A stretch of DNA of 64,000 nucleotides from Diatrype stigma (Eukaryota > Ascomycota > Sordariomycetes > Xylariales > Diatrypaceae). The DNA is taken from contig JAKJXP020000043.1 in NCBI GenBank assembly GCA_022225965.2, positions 310,001 to 374,000 on the forward strand, in the 5' to 3' direction. Of this stretch, positions 23,263-34,427 are shown in pieces. Numbering within the stretch: position 1 is the stretch's first letter; every line of letters begins with the position of its first letter. The notes below the pieces were generated by a model that did not search any database, had not been told where the DNA came from, and worked only from the letters and a program-made list of their open reading frames with translations. A program made the position numbers and the translations under genes.

Positions 23263-25309
23263 ATGGGTCGAATTGGCGGTCTTTCTTTCGCCTTCGCCCT
23301 GGTGGCCTGGTTTCTCATCCAGGCCATTTCGGGCGTCTCGGCTTCCAACCCTTCTCTGAGCGTCAGACAGCACGCCATCACCGCAGGCCCTACCGCTACT
23401 GTTGTCGCTGCTGCTGCCGCAGCAGAGAGCTTCACTGCTGTTTCCGAGTGCCATCTTCATGGCGCTGATGCGTACGCTCATCCCCCCCCCCCCCCCCCCC
23501 CAGTCTAGAGATCTCTCTCGGAAGTTGTTGTCATCTGAGCCGGCATTAACGAATCCAACAGATACTGCATGTTTGGCACCGAGGAATACTCTGTCTCCAT
23601 CCCGGTTACCGCTACTGCCACTGGTGAACTTCCCGCTACTTTTACTGAGTGCCACCACCATGGCCAGGATTCGTGAGTCTCTCCATCCATACATACACGC
23701 TCTGTTTCTTCCTCTATCGCGGGTTTTGGCCTCTGTGCAGTGATTCTAACCATTCTTTTCTAGTTACTGCGTGGCTCCCGACGGCTCTGATGTCGAGATC
23801 CTCGGCATGCCGCCTGCTGCTGATGGTTCCAGCGGAGAAGCCACGCCTAGCAGCACTGGAGAGTCCGGCGCCCACAGCGAGGGCCAGCACTGCCATTTTC
23901 ACGCGGGAGTTGAGTAAGTTGCACGTTCTCTTTTTTCCCTTCTCTTTATTTGAGTAGGAGCTCTGACTGACTAACGAAAACTTGACAGGCATTGTGTGGG
24001 AGGGTCTGCTGGTTCCGAGAAAAGTTCCCCAGCCAAATGCACGAAGCAAGAGCGAGACTACAACATCGGTCTCCGTATTGGCCTGCTGTTTGTCATGTTT
24101 GTGACCGGCCTCATTGGTAAGTCGGACAGCGAGAAACACAACGAACATCATGGGAATAACCTAGAAACCGTGAGCTCGGCTAACTTCATGACAAGGTGCT
24201 GCTGGTCCGATCCTTCTGGCTACCGTACTGCCGCCCAAGTTCAATATCGTCTTCAGTATTGTCAAGCAATTCGGTACTGGTGTGATCATCTCTACCGCAT
24301 TCGTCCACGTAAGTATTGCTACTTTCCTTCAACCAAGGAAGAACATCTGCTAACACAACTTGTCCCAAAGCTCTTCACCCATGCAACTCTCATGTTGACC
24401 AACGAATGCCTCGGCGAGTCAAAGTACGAGGCTACGACTGCCGCTATCCTCATGGCTGGGTTGTTCATCTCTTTCTTGATCGATTACTTCACCCACCGCG
24501 CTGCCAAGGGCTGGAGCATGAAAGGTGGATACAATGATGAAGTCGTCGGAGTCATGATCCTCGAGGCGGGTATCATTTTCCACTCTGTCCGTAAGTGTTC
24601 CTTCTTTCAATGCTTTCCTGATATCATATTTGGTCTTCTATATATCGTTCTCCCTGACCCTCCGCTCACTAATCATCTCCGAACAGTAATTGGTATCACG
24701 GTTGTGGTTGCCGGAGACTCCTACTTCGTCACGCTCTTCGTCGTCATCGTGTTCCACCAGATGTTCGAGGGCATCGCGCTTGGTAGCCGAATTGCGGCCA
24801 TCGGCGCGCACAAGCGCAACATTGAGGTTAGCCGTGGTCCTATCGGCAGTACCCACACCACATCCTCGCATCTCAAGGGCGATGATTCGGTTACTGGAGG
24901 CAGCAGCAGTGGCGTCACCCCTATTGCCACCAGCGATGGCGCCTTGTCAGAGTCAGAGCCTACCCCCACCGCTACCCCTGCCGCTACCCCCGCCTCGAAG
25001 TCCCTGTCCAAAGTGAAGAAGATCATCATGGCTCTCGCGTTCGCCATCACCACCCCCATCGGCATGGCTATCGGTATCGGCGTTCTGCACTCATTCAACG
25101 GCAACGACCCCACTACTCTAAAGGCTATCGGTACCCTCGACGCGCTCTCGGCTGGCATCCTTGTCTGGGTTGGTGTCGTGGAGATGTGGGCCGGTGACTG
25201 GATGTTTGGTGGCGAGCTGGCCAATGCCTCGCCCCTGATCACCGCCCTGGCTCTTGTCGGGTTCATCGCGGGCATGGCCCTGATGAGCTTCCTCGGCAAG
25301 TGGGCCTAA
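23263..25309 (+). CDS. ZIP-family zinc/metal transporter with three N-terminal Cys/His motifs
   Basis: Seven exons (23263-23471, 23562-23672, 23764-23913, 23989-24116, 24196-24308, 24371-24590, 24687-25309) give 517 residues. A signal or first membrane segment (about 1-27) is followed by an N-terminal region with motifs at 63-72 (CHLHGADAYC), 100-109 (CHHHGQDSYC) and 150-159 (CHFHAGVEHC). The ZIP core begins near 180. HSVLIG at 308-313 and HQMFEG at 334-339 are the metal-binding signatures of the fourth and fifth segments, and a Ser/Thr/Pro-rich loop of about 75 residues separates segments five and six. ZIP proteins move zinc or iron into the cytosol. The extra motifs probably gather metal outside the membrane. 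Introns 1-3 each cut one motif at the same place. Two CAAGGT sites upstream suggest zinc-dependent control (inference). Confidence 0.9.
23482..23502 (+). repeat. Poly-C tract in ZIP intron 1
   Basis: About 20 consecutive cytosines within the first intron of the ZIP gene. The length is likely to vary between strains or by sequencing error. It is intronic, so the frame is unaffected. Confidence 0.8.
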
Positions 25310-26784
25310 TCGATTCCCGCGAGTAGAGCAATCGAGCCAGAGTGCGCTTTCCCATGAGTCCTTGTGATTACCTTTCGGGGATTCATAGGTATGAATTTGG
25401 TTCAACAAAGCTCACTCGACTATCGCCACGATGTTCATACATGGATGAGAATACGTGACCACGACCAACATCAGCATCAGCATCAGCATCAGCCTTTGCC
25501 AGGCCTTTGATAAAGAATTCGGAAGGAGTTAATGGATATGCCATAATGATGGACAAATCCTCATACGGAAAGGTAATAGGTACGCCTTTCTTAGTTTGCC
25601 ATGACCTAGATAGTGTCGGCAACCCTAATAATAAGAAACACAACATGATAATTACCTTCGTCCGTGTGTGATATCAGCCTGTAGACTTATAACTTGGATC
25701 TTTCTTAATCTCAGTGGCATAGCCACTGCACAATAAACACTCAGTACTATAAGGCTTCGATCTATAGAAAGACCCTAGGAAGGCTTGTCAGCAAGTAGTT
25801 AACCTTTGATATTTAGGTAATCTCGTCAAAAACATGTAACAGGAAATGGCGTTAGGTTATTGGCTTTGGCTTATCCCAACTATCCAGTTCTTCATCTCGT
25901 GGCTGATGATTGCGGCCTCCGAACTAGAGCAGTGATGGGTGGAAGATGACACCAGTTCAAGGATATATACAGGGTAACAAAGTAACGCCAATGAAATCGG
26001 GGAGGAAGTAGGGGATAAGACTTATTCCGGAAAACTTAGACGAGCGACTTAGAGCAGGTCACGACCTTGTTTATTGGAGGATAGCGGCAGGTACTAGATG
26101 GGATAGGAGAACGTCGTTTGGCAAAACTACTGCATGAATCGAGATTGGTCTTCGAAACGCCACCTACGATGCACTAGGTGAGACGAACGATGTTACCCCT
26201 CAATAAGATTCTAGAAGGCTTCCAGCTCATACTTGGCGCTACCGATAAGTCAATATAAGATACGCGAGGGCTGCTGTAAGACGGAAGAGGGTTGTGTAGC
26301 TGCCGTCAAAGTCTTCCATACTACATCGAGAAGCTTGTGCAACAGAGCATCTGCACACCGGTCCAGCCCCATGCCTGGAACGAGAGTAAGGCTCCGCCAT
26401 ACCATATTCCAGGAGCCGATATGGAGGTATGATTTGATGAGGCGCCGAAAGCTGACGAAAGTATTTCCCCTTAACTTGATAGCTCAGATCCTCATAGGTC
26501 ACTGACCACGCTTGCCATGCCTTGCTCGCTATCAAGCCCCAAAGAGATACCTATCGGATTGGAGCCAAGCCGAAGCCGTAATGCATCGGGTTTTCAGGCA
26601 GCCATTCTTACAGAGGGGAATCCCGAAGCCACCGTGTCGCATTTCTGCGCGAGGGGTTCCTCTCATCAGTGATATTTAGACTGATGGTGATCTCTACCTG
26701 CCGAAGCATCGATTTCCCCGAGTTGCCATCATTCCAGGTAACTGGTATCGCTTTCCTATACGGATATCAACATTGCATTACAAC
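25310..26784. other. Intergenic
   Basis: No supported gene. It contains a short hexanucleotide array (CATCAG, four copies, about 25469-25493). The rest shows nothing recognisable. Confidence 0.5.
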
Positions 26785-28174
26785 ATGGATTGTGCAATAG
26801 CTCCGAATACGACCATTGGGTCCCCGAAGTCCGAGGTGCAGTACTGGCAGTTCCAGGTCTCCCTCGATCAGCACGCCAACTGCACCGAAACGACCTACCT
26901 GCGGCCCGACATCGCGGGATCCATCCTGCCTTGGCCTTACACTCTGGCGTGGCTGCTCATCCACATCCCGCTCGTGCTGATCCGCGTCGCGCGCTGGGAG
27001 AAGGTGCAGATGCTCTCGCTGTTCCTAGCAGCCGTGAGCATCGCCTCCTTTACTCAGGCCTATTCGAGCACCCAGCGCAGACCGGAGGAGATCCTCGTCT
27101 GGTCGCCTTTGACTGTCATACTGGACGTCGGGGCCGTCATGCAGCTCTTTTTCCTGGTGGTGGAGAGCTCCAAGGGAGAAAATGTCAACGGGTTCGTGCC
27201 GCTTTGGGGCGCTTTCGCTGAGCTGATGGCCGCAATCTTTGGCCGTGGCCGCGGCCGCACCCGCACCGAAGTTCGGGGTCCGCCTGAGTCAGATGCCCTG
27301 ATTAACCAAGGTATGCTCGCTGGTCATATACATAAGCCCTCTCGTATCTCTAAACACAGAACTAACTCAGGCGGTAGTCAAAAGCGAAGTGCAGGGGACG
27401 ACAACTCAGGTCGAGAACGTACGGGCGTCTCATGACACACAAGACCAACCATCGCCCAACAGGACCAACGATGCCGCAGCGCCAGCAGCCGTCAGTAGCG
27501 TCGCCCCCATGCCCATGCCCATGCCCATCAGCATCAACACCGAAGAGAACTCGTACAAGCAGCTGCGCGGCAAAGCGATCATCGTGACCCTCTCCGCGCT
27601 CCTATTTTCCGGCCTGGTCGCGATCCAGACAATGGGCCTCGCATCGGCGATCCAAGGCCTGCGCTCGCGGGAGGAGCTGACGTCGTCGTGGTGCTCGCCG
27701 ATGTTCCAGTCGTTCGCGATCGCCGTGGGGGACGGCAACTGCGCGATCCATCCCGTGCATCCGAGCGCCAGCAAGGGCATCGGGTGCATCACGCTGTCCG
27801 GCCGGCAGCAGGCGGGGTGGCTGGCGGGCACGGCGGCGGGCACGGCCGTGTCGCTGGCGCTGCAGCTGGCCGACCTGCTCGTGCTCGCGCTCGTCGAGAG
27901 CGCCGCCAAGTGGCGCGGCGTCAAGATGCGCAGGCCCTGGGCCACCATGTTCGCCGGCATCGTCGTGCTCGTCGTCTACGTCGTGTACGGCGTGGTCAAT
28001 GCGAGCCGCTTGCCTGGCGACATGACCGAGCGCGTCTGGGTGTTTCGCCAGGAGCCCAGCCTCGGCATCGCGACGGTCTGCCGCGGTACTATCACGCCTC
28101 CGGGTGTCCGCGGGTCGATCATGGGCTGGACGGATGGCTTCCTGTCGAGCTGGGGGAGGGCGTACTTCGGGTAG
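26785..28174 (+). CDS. Multi-pass membrane protein of unknown function
   Basis: Exons 26785-27310 and 27378-28174 (67-nt intron ending TAG) give 440 residues. Four or five hydrophobic segments are visible: about 52-70, 78-96 and 110-128 in exon 1, then two or three in exon 2 around the IVTLSALLFSGLVAI and VLVVYVVYGVV stretches. Between them is a basic, Pro/Met-rich hydrophilic loop with a PMPMPMP repeat. Two CxxC-like pairs are absent and no catalytic motif is seen. It looks like one of the conserved hypothetical fungal membrane proteins. The gene converges with the P450 on the other strand, with 283 bp between their stop codons. Confidence 0.7.
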
Positions 28175-28457
28175 GTTATACCCCCTGGCCCTGGGTCTTT
28201 AAGATCCACGTAGAGATCCGGGTAGTTACTTGATGTAGTTATAGACTAGTTACGAGAGAATCGGAGATCAACTTGCATTTCATTTTACGACAAGTTAATG
28301 AACTTCAATTATCAGCGATAGTTACGGTAATACATAAATTATAATACACAGATTAATGGCTAGTCATCTTACATAGGAAAAGATTCTGTGGAATCACGTG
28401 ATAGTCCCCCCCATTGCCCAGCCCCCAAATGTTCGACATAGTCCCTCGGCCCCCCAT

Positions 28458-30261
28458 CTAGTTCTCAACGGCGTTACCGTTCTGGTGGTACTTCTCCGCA
28501 CCCTCCCGTCGGGAGATGCGGGCGTTGACGCCGCTCTGCTTGGCGAACCACAGGTTGCGCGTCTTCCACACGGCCTTGGGGTCGTCGAGCTCCAGCTTGA
28601 AGTTCAGCAGGATCTCGGGCACGAGCTTGTGGATCTCGGCCATGGAGATGTTCTTGCCGATGCAGGTGCGCGTGCCGGCGCCGAAGTGGAGCATGTGCTT
28701 GTCCATGCGGGTGGCGCGCTCCGGGTCCTCGACCCACCGGTCCGGGTTGTAGTCGGCGGCGTCCGCGCCGAAGATCGACGTGTCGTAGTGGATCACCGCC
28801 GCGTTCATGCCGACGCGGTAGCCCTCGGGGATGAACGTGCCGCAGAGCTCGAGCCCGCCCGCCGGCGCCAGCCGCGGCATCGTCAGCTGCACGCCCGGGT
28901 GGATCCGGAGACCCTCCTTGATGCACGCGCACAGGTACGGCAGCTTGGACGCTTCGGCGTACGCCACGGGCATGTGCAGCTTTCCTTCGGCGGCGGCGGT
29001 TTCGAGTTCCTCCATGAGCTTCGCGTAGACGGCCGGCTTCTTCATGATGTAGTAGAACACAGTGCGGAACCCGATAGCGGTAGTGTCAGAGCCGGCAAAC
29101 AGAGCGACCCACGACTCCTGCTCGATATCACCCATATGGAAGTCGACCTTCTCTCCCTTCTCCTTGTGGATGTTGTAGAGCTGCGTCAGGATATCCGTCC
29201 GAGCCTTCGACTCGTCCGCCTCCTTGAGGGCCAGGTTGTCCGAGACACAGGACTTGGCCGCCGCGTTGATCTTGGCGATGGCCTGCAGGGCAGTGATGGC
29301 ACCGGGAATTACGAGAGCAGAGGCCAATATGAAGTTCCGCACGTACGACGGCGCGATACAGGTCACACAGAGCAGGGGCATGAGCGCGTCTAGGGAGTGA
29401 ATCCAGTTGTTGTGGTCCTCCGACTTCTCTAAGAAGCCGAACATGCGGCCGAAGAAGAGCTCGCCGACAACATCGAAGGTGTACCTGAGTTCGAGGGAAA
29501 ACGTCTAAGTCAACTTTGATCCGTTCCGCGCATGCGCCGAGGTTCAGTCATGATCGAAGGGGCGGTACAGCAAGGAACACTTACATCTGAAGCCATTCAC
29601 CGAAAGCAAACGGTTTGCCCGAGTCGGCAAACTCTCCCAGTCGAGTCATGAAGATGTCGGAGCACTTGTTGATGTACTCCTCGCCCTTCAGAACATTGCT
29701 CAGCGAGTAGATCTGGTTAACGATCCTCCTCCGCTCTCCGTGCTTCTTGTCGTTGGTCTCGGTGAAAGTATCGCGGTGCTTGCTGAAGCCTTCGGCGTTC
29801 CACGGGGGGTAGAAGTCCGTCTTGTTGAGCGCACCCTGGGTGCGGTAGATGGTCTTGATAGCCTCAGGATCGGCGCAAGCAACCTCATTGGGGGCAATTC
29901 GTAGGAGAGGACCGTAGATCGCGTGGAGCTTCCTTTGGGTGACCTCCACTATAGATGCTGAGGTTAGCTAACATGTGTAAAGAATGGTTCCAATGTAGAG
30001 TAACCATGGATCATATTTCCCAGCTAATGAACATTGGTCTTAGAGGGAGAGAGGGTGGCCTTTAGCGATTGAAAGACTATATCACTTACTGTCACCTTGG
30101 GCAACCTTATACATATACCATGTTCGACTCACGGAGGCGAGCCATGGGCCGGGAACCTTGGCGAGGGGGTGGGCGGTTCTGGCATACACAATCCAGCCTA
30201 TCCAGTAGGCAATGAAGAGAGTGAAGGCCGATAACAACGCTGGTACAGAGAAGAGAAACAT
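28458..30261 (-). CDS. Cytochrome P450, pisatin-demethylase-like
   Basis: Exons (minus strand) 30261-30090, 29948-29585 and 29484-28458 give 520 residues. A membrane anchor occupies about 5-25, followed by the proline-rich hinge KVPGPW. The I-helix oxygen-binding motif is AGSDTT, the K-helix KEGLR supplies ExxR, and NPDRW is the PERF-like block. The heme loop FGAGTRTCIGKN places the thiolate at Cys453. The style (YGPLLRIAPNEV near the N-terminus, FKTIGKNIS-like heme tail) is that of the CYP57/pisatin demethylase and benzoate-hydroxylase-like group, whose members often modify plant phenolics or secondary metabolites. An in-frame ATG 33 bases upstream (30294) is an alternative start. The gene looks intact; the substrate is unknown. 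Confidence 0.88.
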
Positions 30262-33200
30262 TTTGAATGAGTGTAACGTCGATCTCCTCAACACATCTGT
30301 CTTCTGAACAGAGGAAAGTTGCCGAATCTTCGATATAAATACTTAGATGCCCGTCGGAAGGGACGGGGAACATATAATTCTGTCATTTTATCCTGGTTTC
30401 TCGCGTGGAGACCTTGTCCCCTCACATGGCACCCCTGATCTTGACCCGAAAACAGGAATAGGGGCCGAGTTTGACCCAATCAGCCCATGTAATGTCAGTT
30501 AGATGTAGGTCCACGTTCAGCTGGCTTGTCTACTTTAGCTCCTTCGCTTCTCGAGCATAGTCATTTCCTAGTGATGGGCATTGCTAATATGCATTCGCGG
30601 CGTTATCTATGGCTCTCTTTGCGCAGGTGTGGAATGTTATAACATGATAAAATCTAGTGGCTACCTATCAAGGCTAGTTCTCATTCTACGGCCGACGAGG
30701 GTTGTTTAAAGCAGGAAAGCTAGTGAACTGACGCATCAAATATTATGGGGTGACATCCACTTGATCTACAATATCCGACGCAAGAGACAAGGCTCTGCTG
30801 CAAGTATCAATTGAAGAATGCATATGAGCCAGACGCATGTTGACATGTTCGTGTGCCGCCATTCGTCAAGACTTGGCTGGCTCTGTATGATATTCAGTAC
30901 TCAGCCATGTGTAAGCTGCCGTCGAATCTACCGTCCACGAGTGTTCATCATCAGCCTCCACTATACAATGGAACCACTAGGTAGTCTCGAGCCAACGCTG
31001 ACGTTACCTACATACCATATGTAATGCGTAGTACAACATTCATGCATGTCTATCATCTACTAGTAACTAGCTAGGGCCAGGTCCGGGATCTTGGGAATCG
31101 GTCTTGGTTCGGGATACGCGACCGAAGTCGCCCAATCAGATTCGCGAGAATACAAAGACATTGTATGGTTGCTATAGTCCGTGACATACTTAGGGATCTT
31201 CAAACTAGTGTCTTAATGGTTATGTTACACGAATGACGAGGCTGATTAAAAACACACGAGCCTACGATGGCGAGCGCGGGCTGAACTGCCTTGCTAGAGA
31301 ATACCTTAATAATGGCGCGTCTCGGCCCGTGGCGGACCTCCCACGGGCAGTGCTTGCAGACCGGGCGGCGTGATCCCGATGACCCCAAGACATCCAGTTC
31401 CCCCGCGGCGCAGTGGCCTACTCATTTTCATTTATTCGGGGCCAAGAATTAAAGCTGGTTTACTTGTTGTCTTGATCCATTCACCTACATCCGACACCCA
31501 TCCGCCAGCCCCCCTAAGCGACCAAAGTTCATCTGATGTGGGATATTATACTTATTACTGCTCTCCGCGCGAAGGATTCTTAGACTACGGGCTAAAACCT
31601 TAGCTGGTTGCTGGATTACCTTAGGCGAGCTACTACAGTATAAAGAACTTACCCATAGAAGAAATAGCGTCACCCCGGTGCTACCATAACGGAGCCTAGA
31701 TGGCTAGATGACCGAAAAGCCTTGATATATGCACACCTTGAAGCTAGTTATTTCCGGTTGTGTCCAGTTATCAGTCCGAGTTATCAGCTCAGGCGAGACA
31801 GGGCTGCTAGGACAGGAATGGGTCCCCTTCGACCCTCAGACTCTGTCTGTTATCTGAAGAGTCTGAGAGTCCTAGTAGTAGTGGCTTTAGATAATAAGCT
31901 GCCTACAGTACGGGGTACAAGTTATAGCTGCATGCAACCCCTTGTTTGATGGTAGGAGGGGCCCCCACCAACCACCGCAACCGAACTTCACTGCAATCTA
32001 TACGAACCATATGCAGGTGCTTGGTGCTATCCGCAAAGATGAAGAACGGTTTACTTCACGATGGACACGGGGAAATGTATTCCTTTTAACGTTCTCCGGT
32101 GACAAACCCGTCGGTCCAGTGGATAAGATAGCCGTCTATATAATGTGCGCGTATGATACTGGTCAATATAGCAAGGGCTGACTTTTCAAGACGTTGGCAA
32201 GCGTTCGCTTTGGTTTAAAAGCTACCAGATGGTGTTGTGGGTAATTCTCCCCACCATGTGGACCATGGAGAGGCGAACACACAGGCAGAACAGGGAAGGG
32301 GTTAGATTCGGAGGCCGGATGGCCCCCCGCGCGGGCCCGCGATGGAATTGCGCGACTTGCTAATTACATATGTGGTATAAGATGGTCTCCTCCTAACAAG
32401 TACTAGCCGCTACATTATAATCCAGACTCCAGCTAAGTAAACAAAAACAAGACGGCGCAACAAGAGTCCAACGTCCCGCATAGGGCGCCCTGCAAGTGCG
32501 TACGGAATGGACGCCATGGATGGTGGAGAGAAATTTAGAAGGGACTCCGTGTCTTCCCCTAGCGGTTTTATATTCATGCTAGCAGTCGTCTCCGCACCGG
32601 AGGAGGGAATGTACCCGCAAACAGAGCCGGAGAAAGACGTTAAGAGCGGGTCTGAGACTGGAATAGAATAAGAAACGTAGGGATTCCCCTTCAGGACGGC
32701 CTGGTTGTTAAGCCTATTTTGGGTTTGGTGAAGTTTGATCTAGTCTGTGGGATAAACGTACGATTCCAATCCACTTTGGAGAAGCACTTTGATATTTTAC
32801 TTCTTGCGTTGTAGTGTTCTGCCTACGTAGACACCTGCAGAAGTTGGCGGGTATCACACCATAATTAAATATCTCTACCGACAGCCGTGGTCTGGGTCAA
32901 TGCAAAGCATATTGCGGCGTGTCCGCGTGGTAGGCCTGTGCAGATGCGGCGTTGCTGCGCTGCTGCTTCTATACATGAATTAACAGCCACCCAGCTCACC
33001 GCATTGTCTTCATGAAGATAGCCGTTAAGATTAGCACCCCGCGTCTCCATTGACCGCCGGACGTGTTATAATATGGCATGGAATACGGACTTGTATACTG
33101 GGTCTGTGTATCAACTAAGAACAGGCATTTACGTCGTAAGTATCGCATACATGGGCACCGTATGTGCGTTCACGGGTCTGGACAACATCTTCTGCGGTCT

Positions 33201-33737
33201 CTTGTAGGCTTTCCCTTGACACGGTGCCGTCTTACTTGCACTAGCTAGAATGGATTGTGTTAATCCGGTTTGAAACCGCAATCATCGTTACATAACGGTA
33301 ACGTTAAAGCTATGCTGTGCCGCACTCTACGGTCCGTTGGTAATTCCGGACCGTCAGTAGGTATGTAGGTCAACATAAGTACATCTCCCGAAGATTTTCG
33401 GCTGCAAGTACATCCTTAGTACTACTATACGCTTCCTCATTCAATCATAAGTTATCGCGGATGCTCCCGCATGGACCATCTGAAGAGTGTGACATTATAG
33501 AAACCCTAGCGGCCGATACTTGGGGTGGTAAGTGAGGCGTACAATTACACCCTAACTAACATCCTTGACGATATTGGCTAGGATTTGCCATTTGGCAGAT
33601 TGAAATCTTGAATGAGCGGCCGCACTTTAGGCGTAGTCGATATGGGCGGACATATGTTTCCGTATGTAAATTGCTTCAGCAGCTATATAGATCCGCATTA
33701 ACCAGGCTGCCAGGTGGAACCGGTCCCGTACAGTCTC

Positions 33738-33910
33738 CCCCTTGTATTATAGTATGAGGGTCCGGTAACGCCTTAGTATCTACAATCTGTTATCGTGTAT
33801 TTTAAGTATTCGTTTCTATAAGAAAAGCTTGAGTTCGGGATAATTAGGTACAAAGCAGAACACCTGATAATCATCCCATGGTACCGGACCCTCATACAAT
33901 AATACAAGGG
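33738..33910. mobile_element. MITE-like element with terminal inverted repeats
   Basis: Left arm 33738-33767 (starts CCCTTGTATTAT, contains GAGGGTCCGGTA) and right arm 33882-33910 (TACCGGACCCTC to AATACAAGGG) are near-perfect inverted repeats of about 29 bp, enclosing about 114 bp of noncoding DNA. No transposase is present. A small nonautonomous DNA element or a large hairpin would both fit. A target duplication is not clear. Confidence 0.6.
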
Positions 33911-34288
33911 TTATACTGTATAACGAAGCAGGTACTAGTCCTGGTAGTGTATGTAATCATCTCGAACAAGTCTCTTATTCCCTGCTGGGAGGAGTTCGTT
34001 CATTCGTTATGGAGTTAGTCCTGGCCATCCTGGCCGGCTTGGAATCGAACGCAGTGCCGTCCGTCCAGTCGGTATCGTTGCGACCCTTGCATAGAATTGT
34101 GAAAATTTGGATACCAGATGGTCCCATACTAGGTAGATAGATGCCTAGGAACTACGGGCAAGTAGATTTCAACCCAAACGTTGGTACGCTTGAAACCCTG
34201 CTCAGGGGTATTTGCTAGGTAGAGACAGGAAAGCTAATCGGAGATCTGAGCCGGCCTCTAGGAAAGATTTCTAATACATAGTACGCGT

Positions 34289-34398
34289 GGAACGTCCTTC
34301 ACATCTTAGATCCGAGCTTTACCGAACGCCTACACCAGCCAATGCCCTTCAAGGTGAACGTCAAGGAAAACATCGAGGGGAACGTCACGTTGAACGTC
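34289..34398 (+). promoter_or_regulatory. Four GAACGTC words before the CFEM receptor gene
   Basis: GAACGTC occurs at about 34290, 34356, 34380 and 34392, all in the 140 bp before the start codon. The close spacing of the last three suggests a regulatory array or a short degenerate tandem repeat. No factor is assigned. Confidence 0.35.
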
Positions 34399-34427
34399 GA
34401 AGGTCAACGCCCACAACACGAGGCACC

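Larger units (their letters stand above)
30262..34427. other. Gene-poor region
   Basis: About 4.2 kb without a coding frame that I can support. It holds a MITE-like inverted-repeat element (33738-33910) and a short hairpin near 31834-31872 (CTCAGACTCT facing AGAGTCTGAG). The last 140 bp form the leader of the CFEM receptor gene. Confidence 0.5.

Noticed and set aside
33320..33356. Short perfect hairpin (ACGGTCCG facing CGGACCGT)
   Set aside because: Arms of 8 bp are expected by chance in a few kilobases, and there is no associated gene end.
34030..34110. GTTCGATTCC-like word on the minus strand as a tRNA T-loop
   Set aside because: No matching acceptor, D or anticodon stems could be placed around it.
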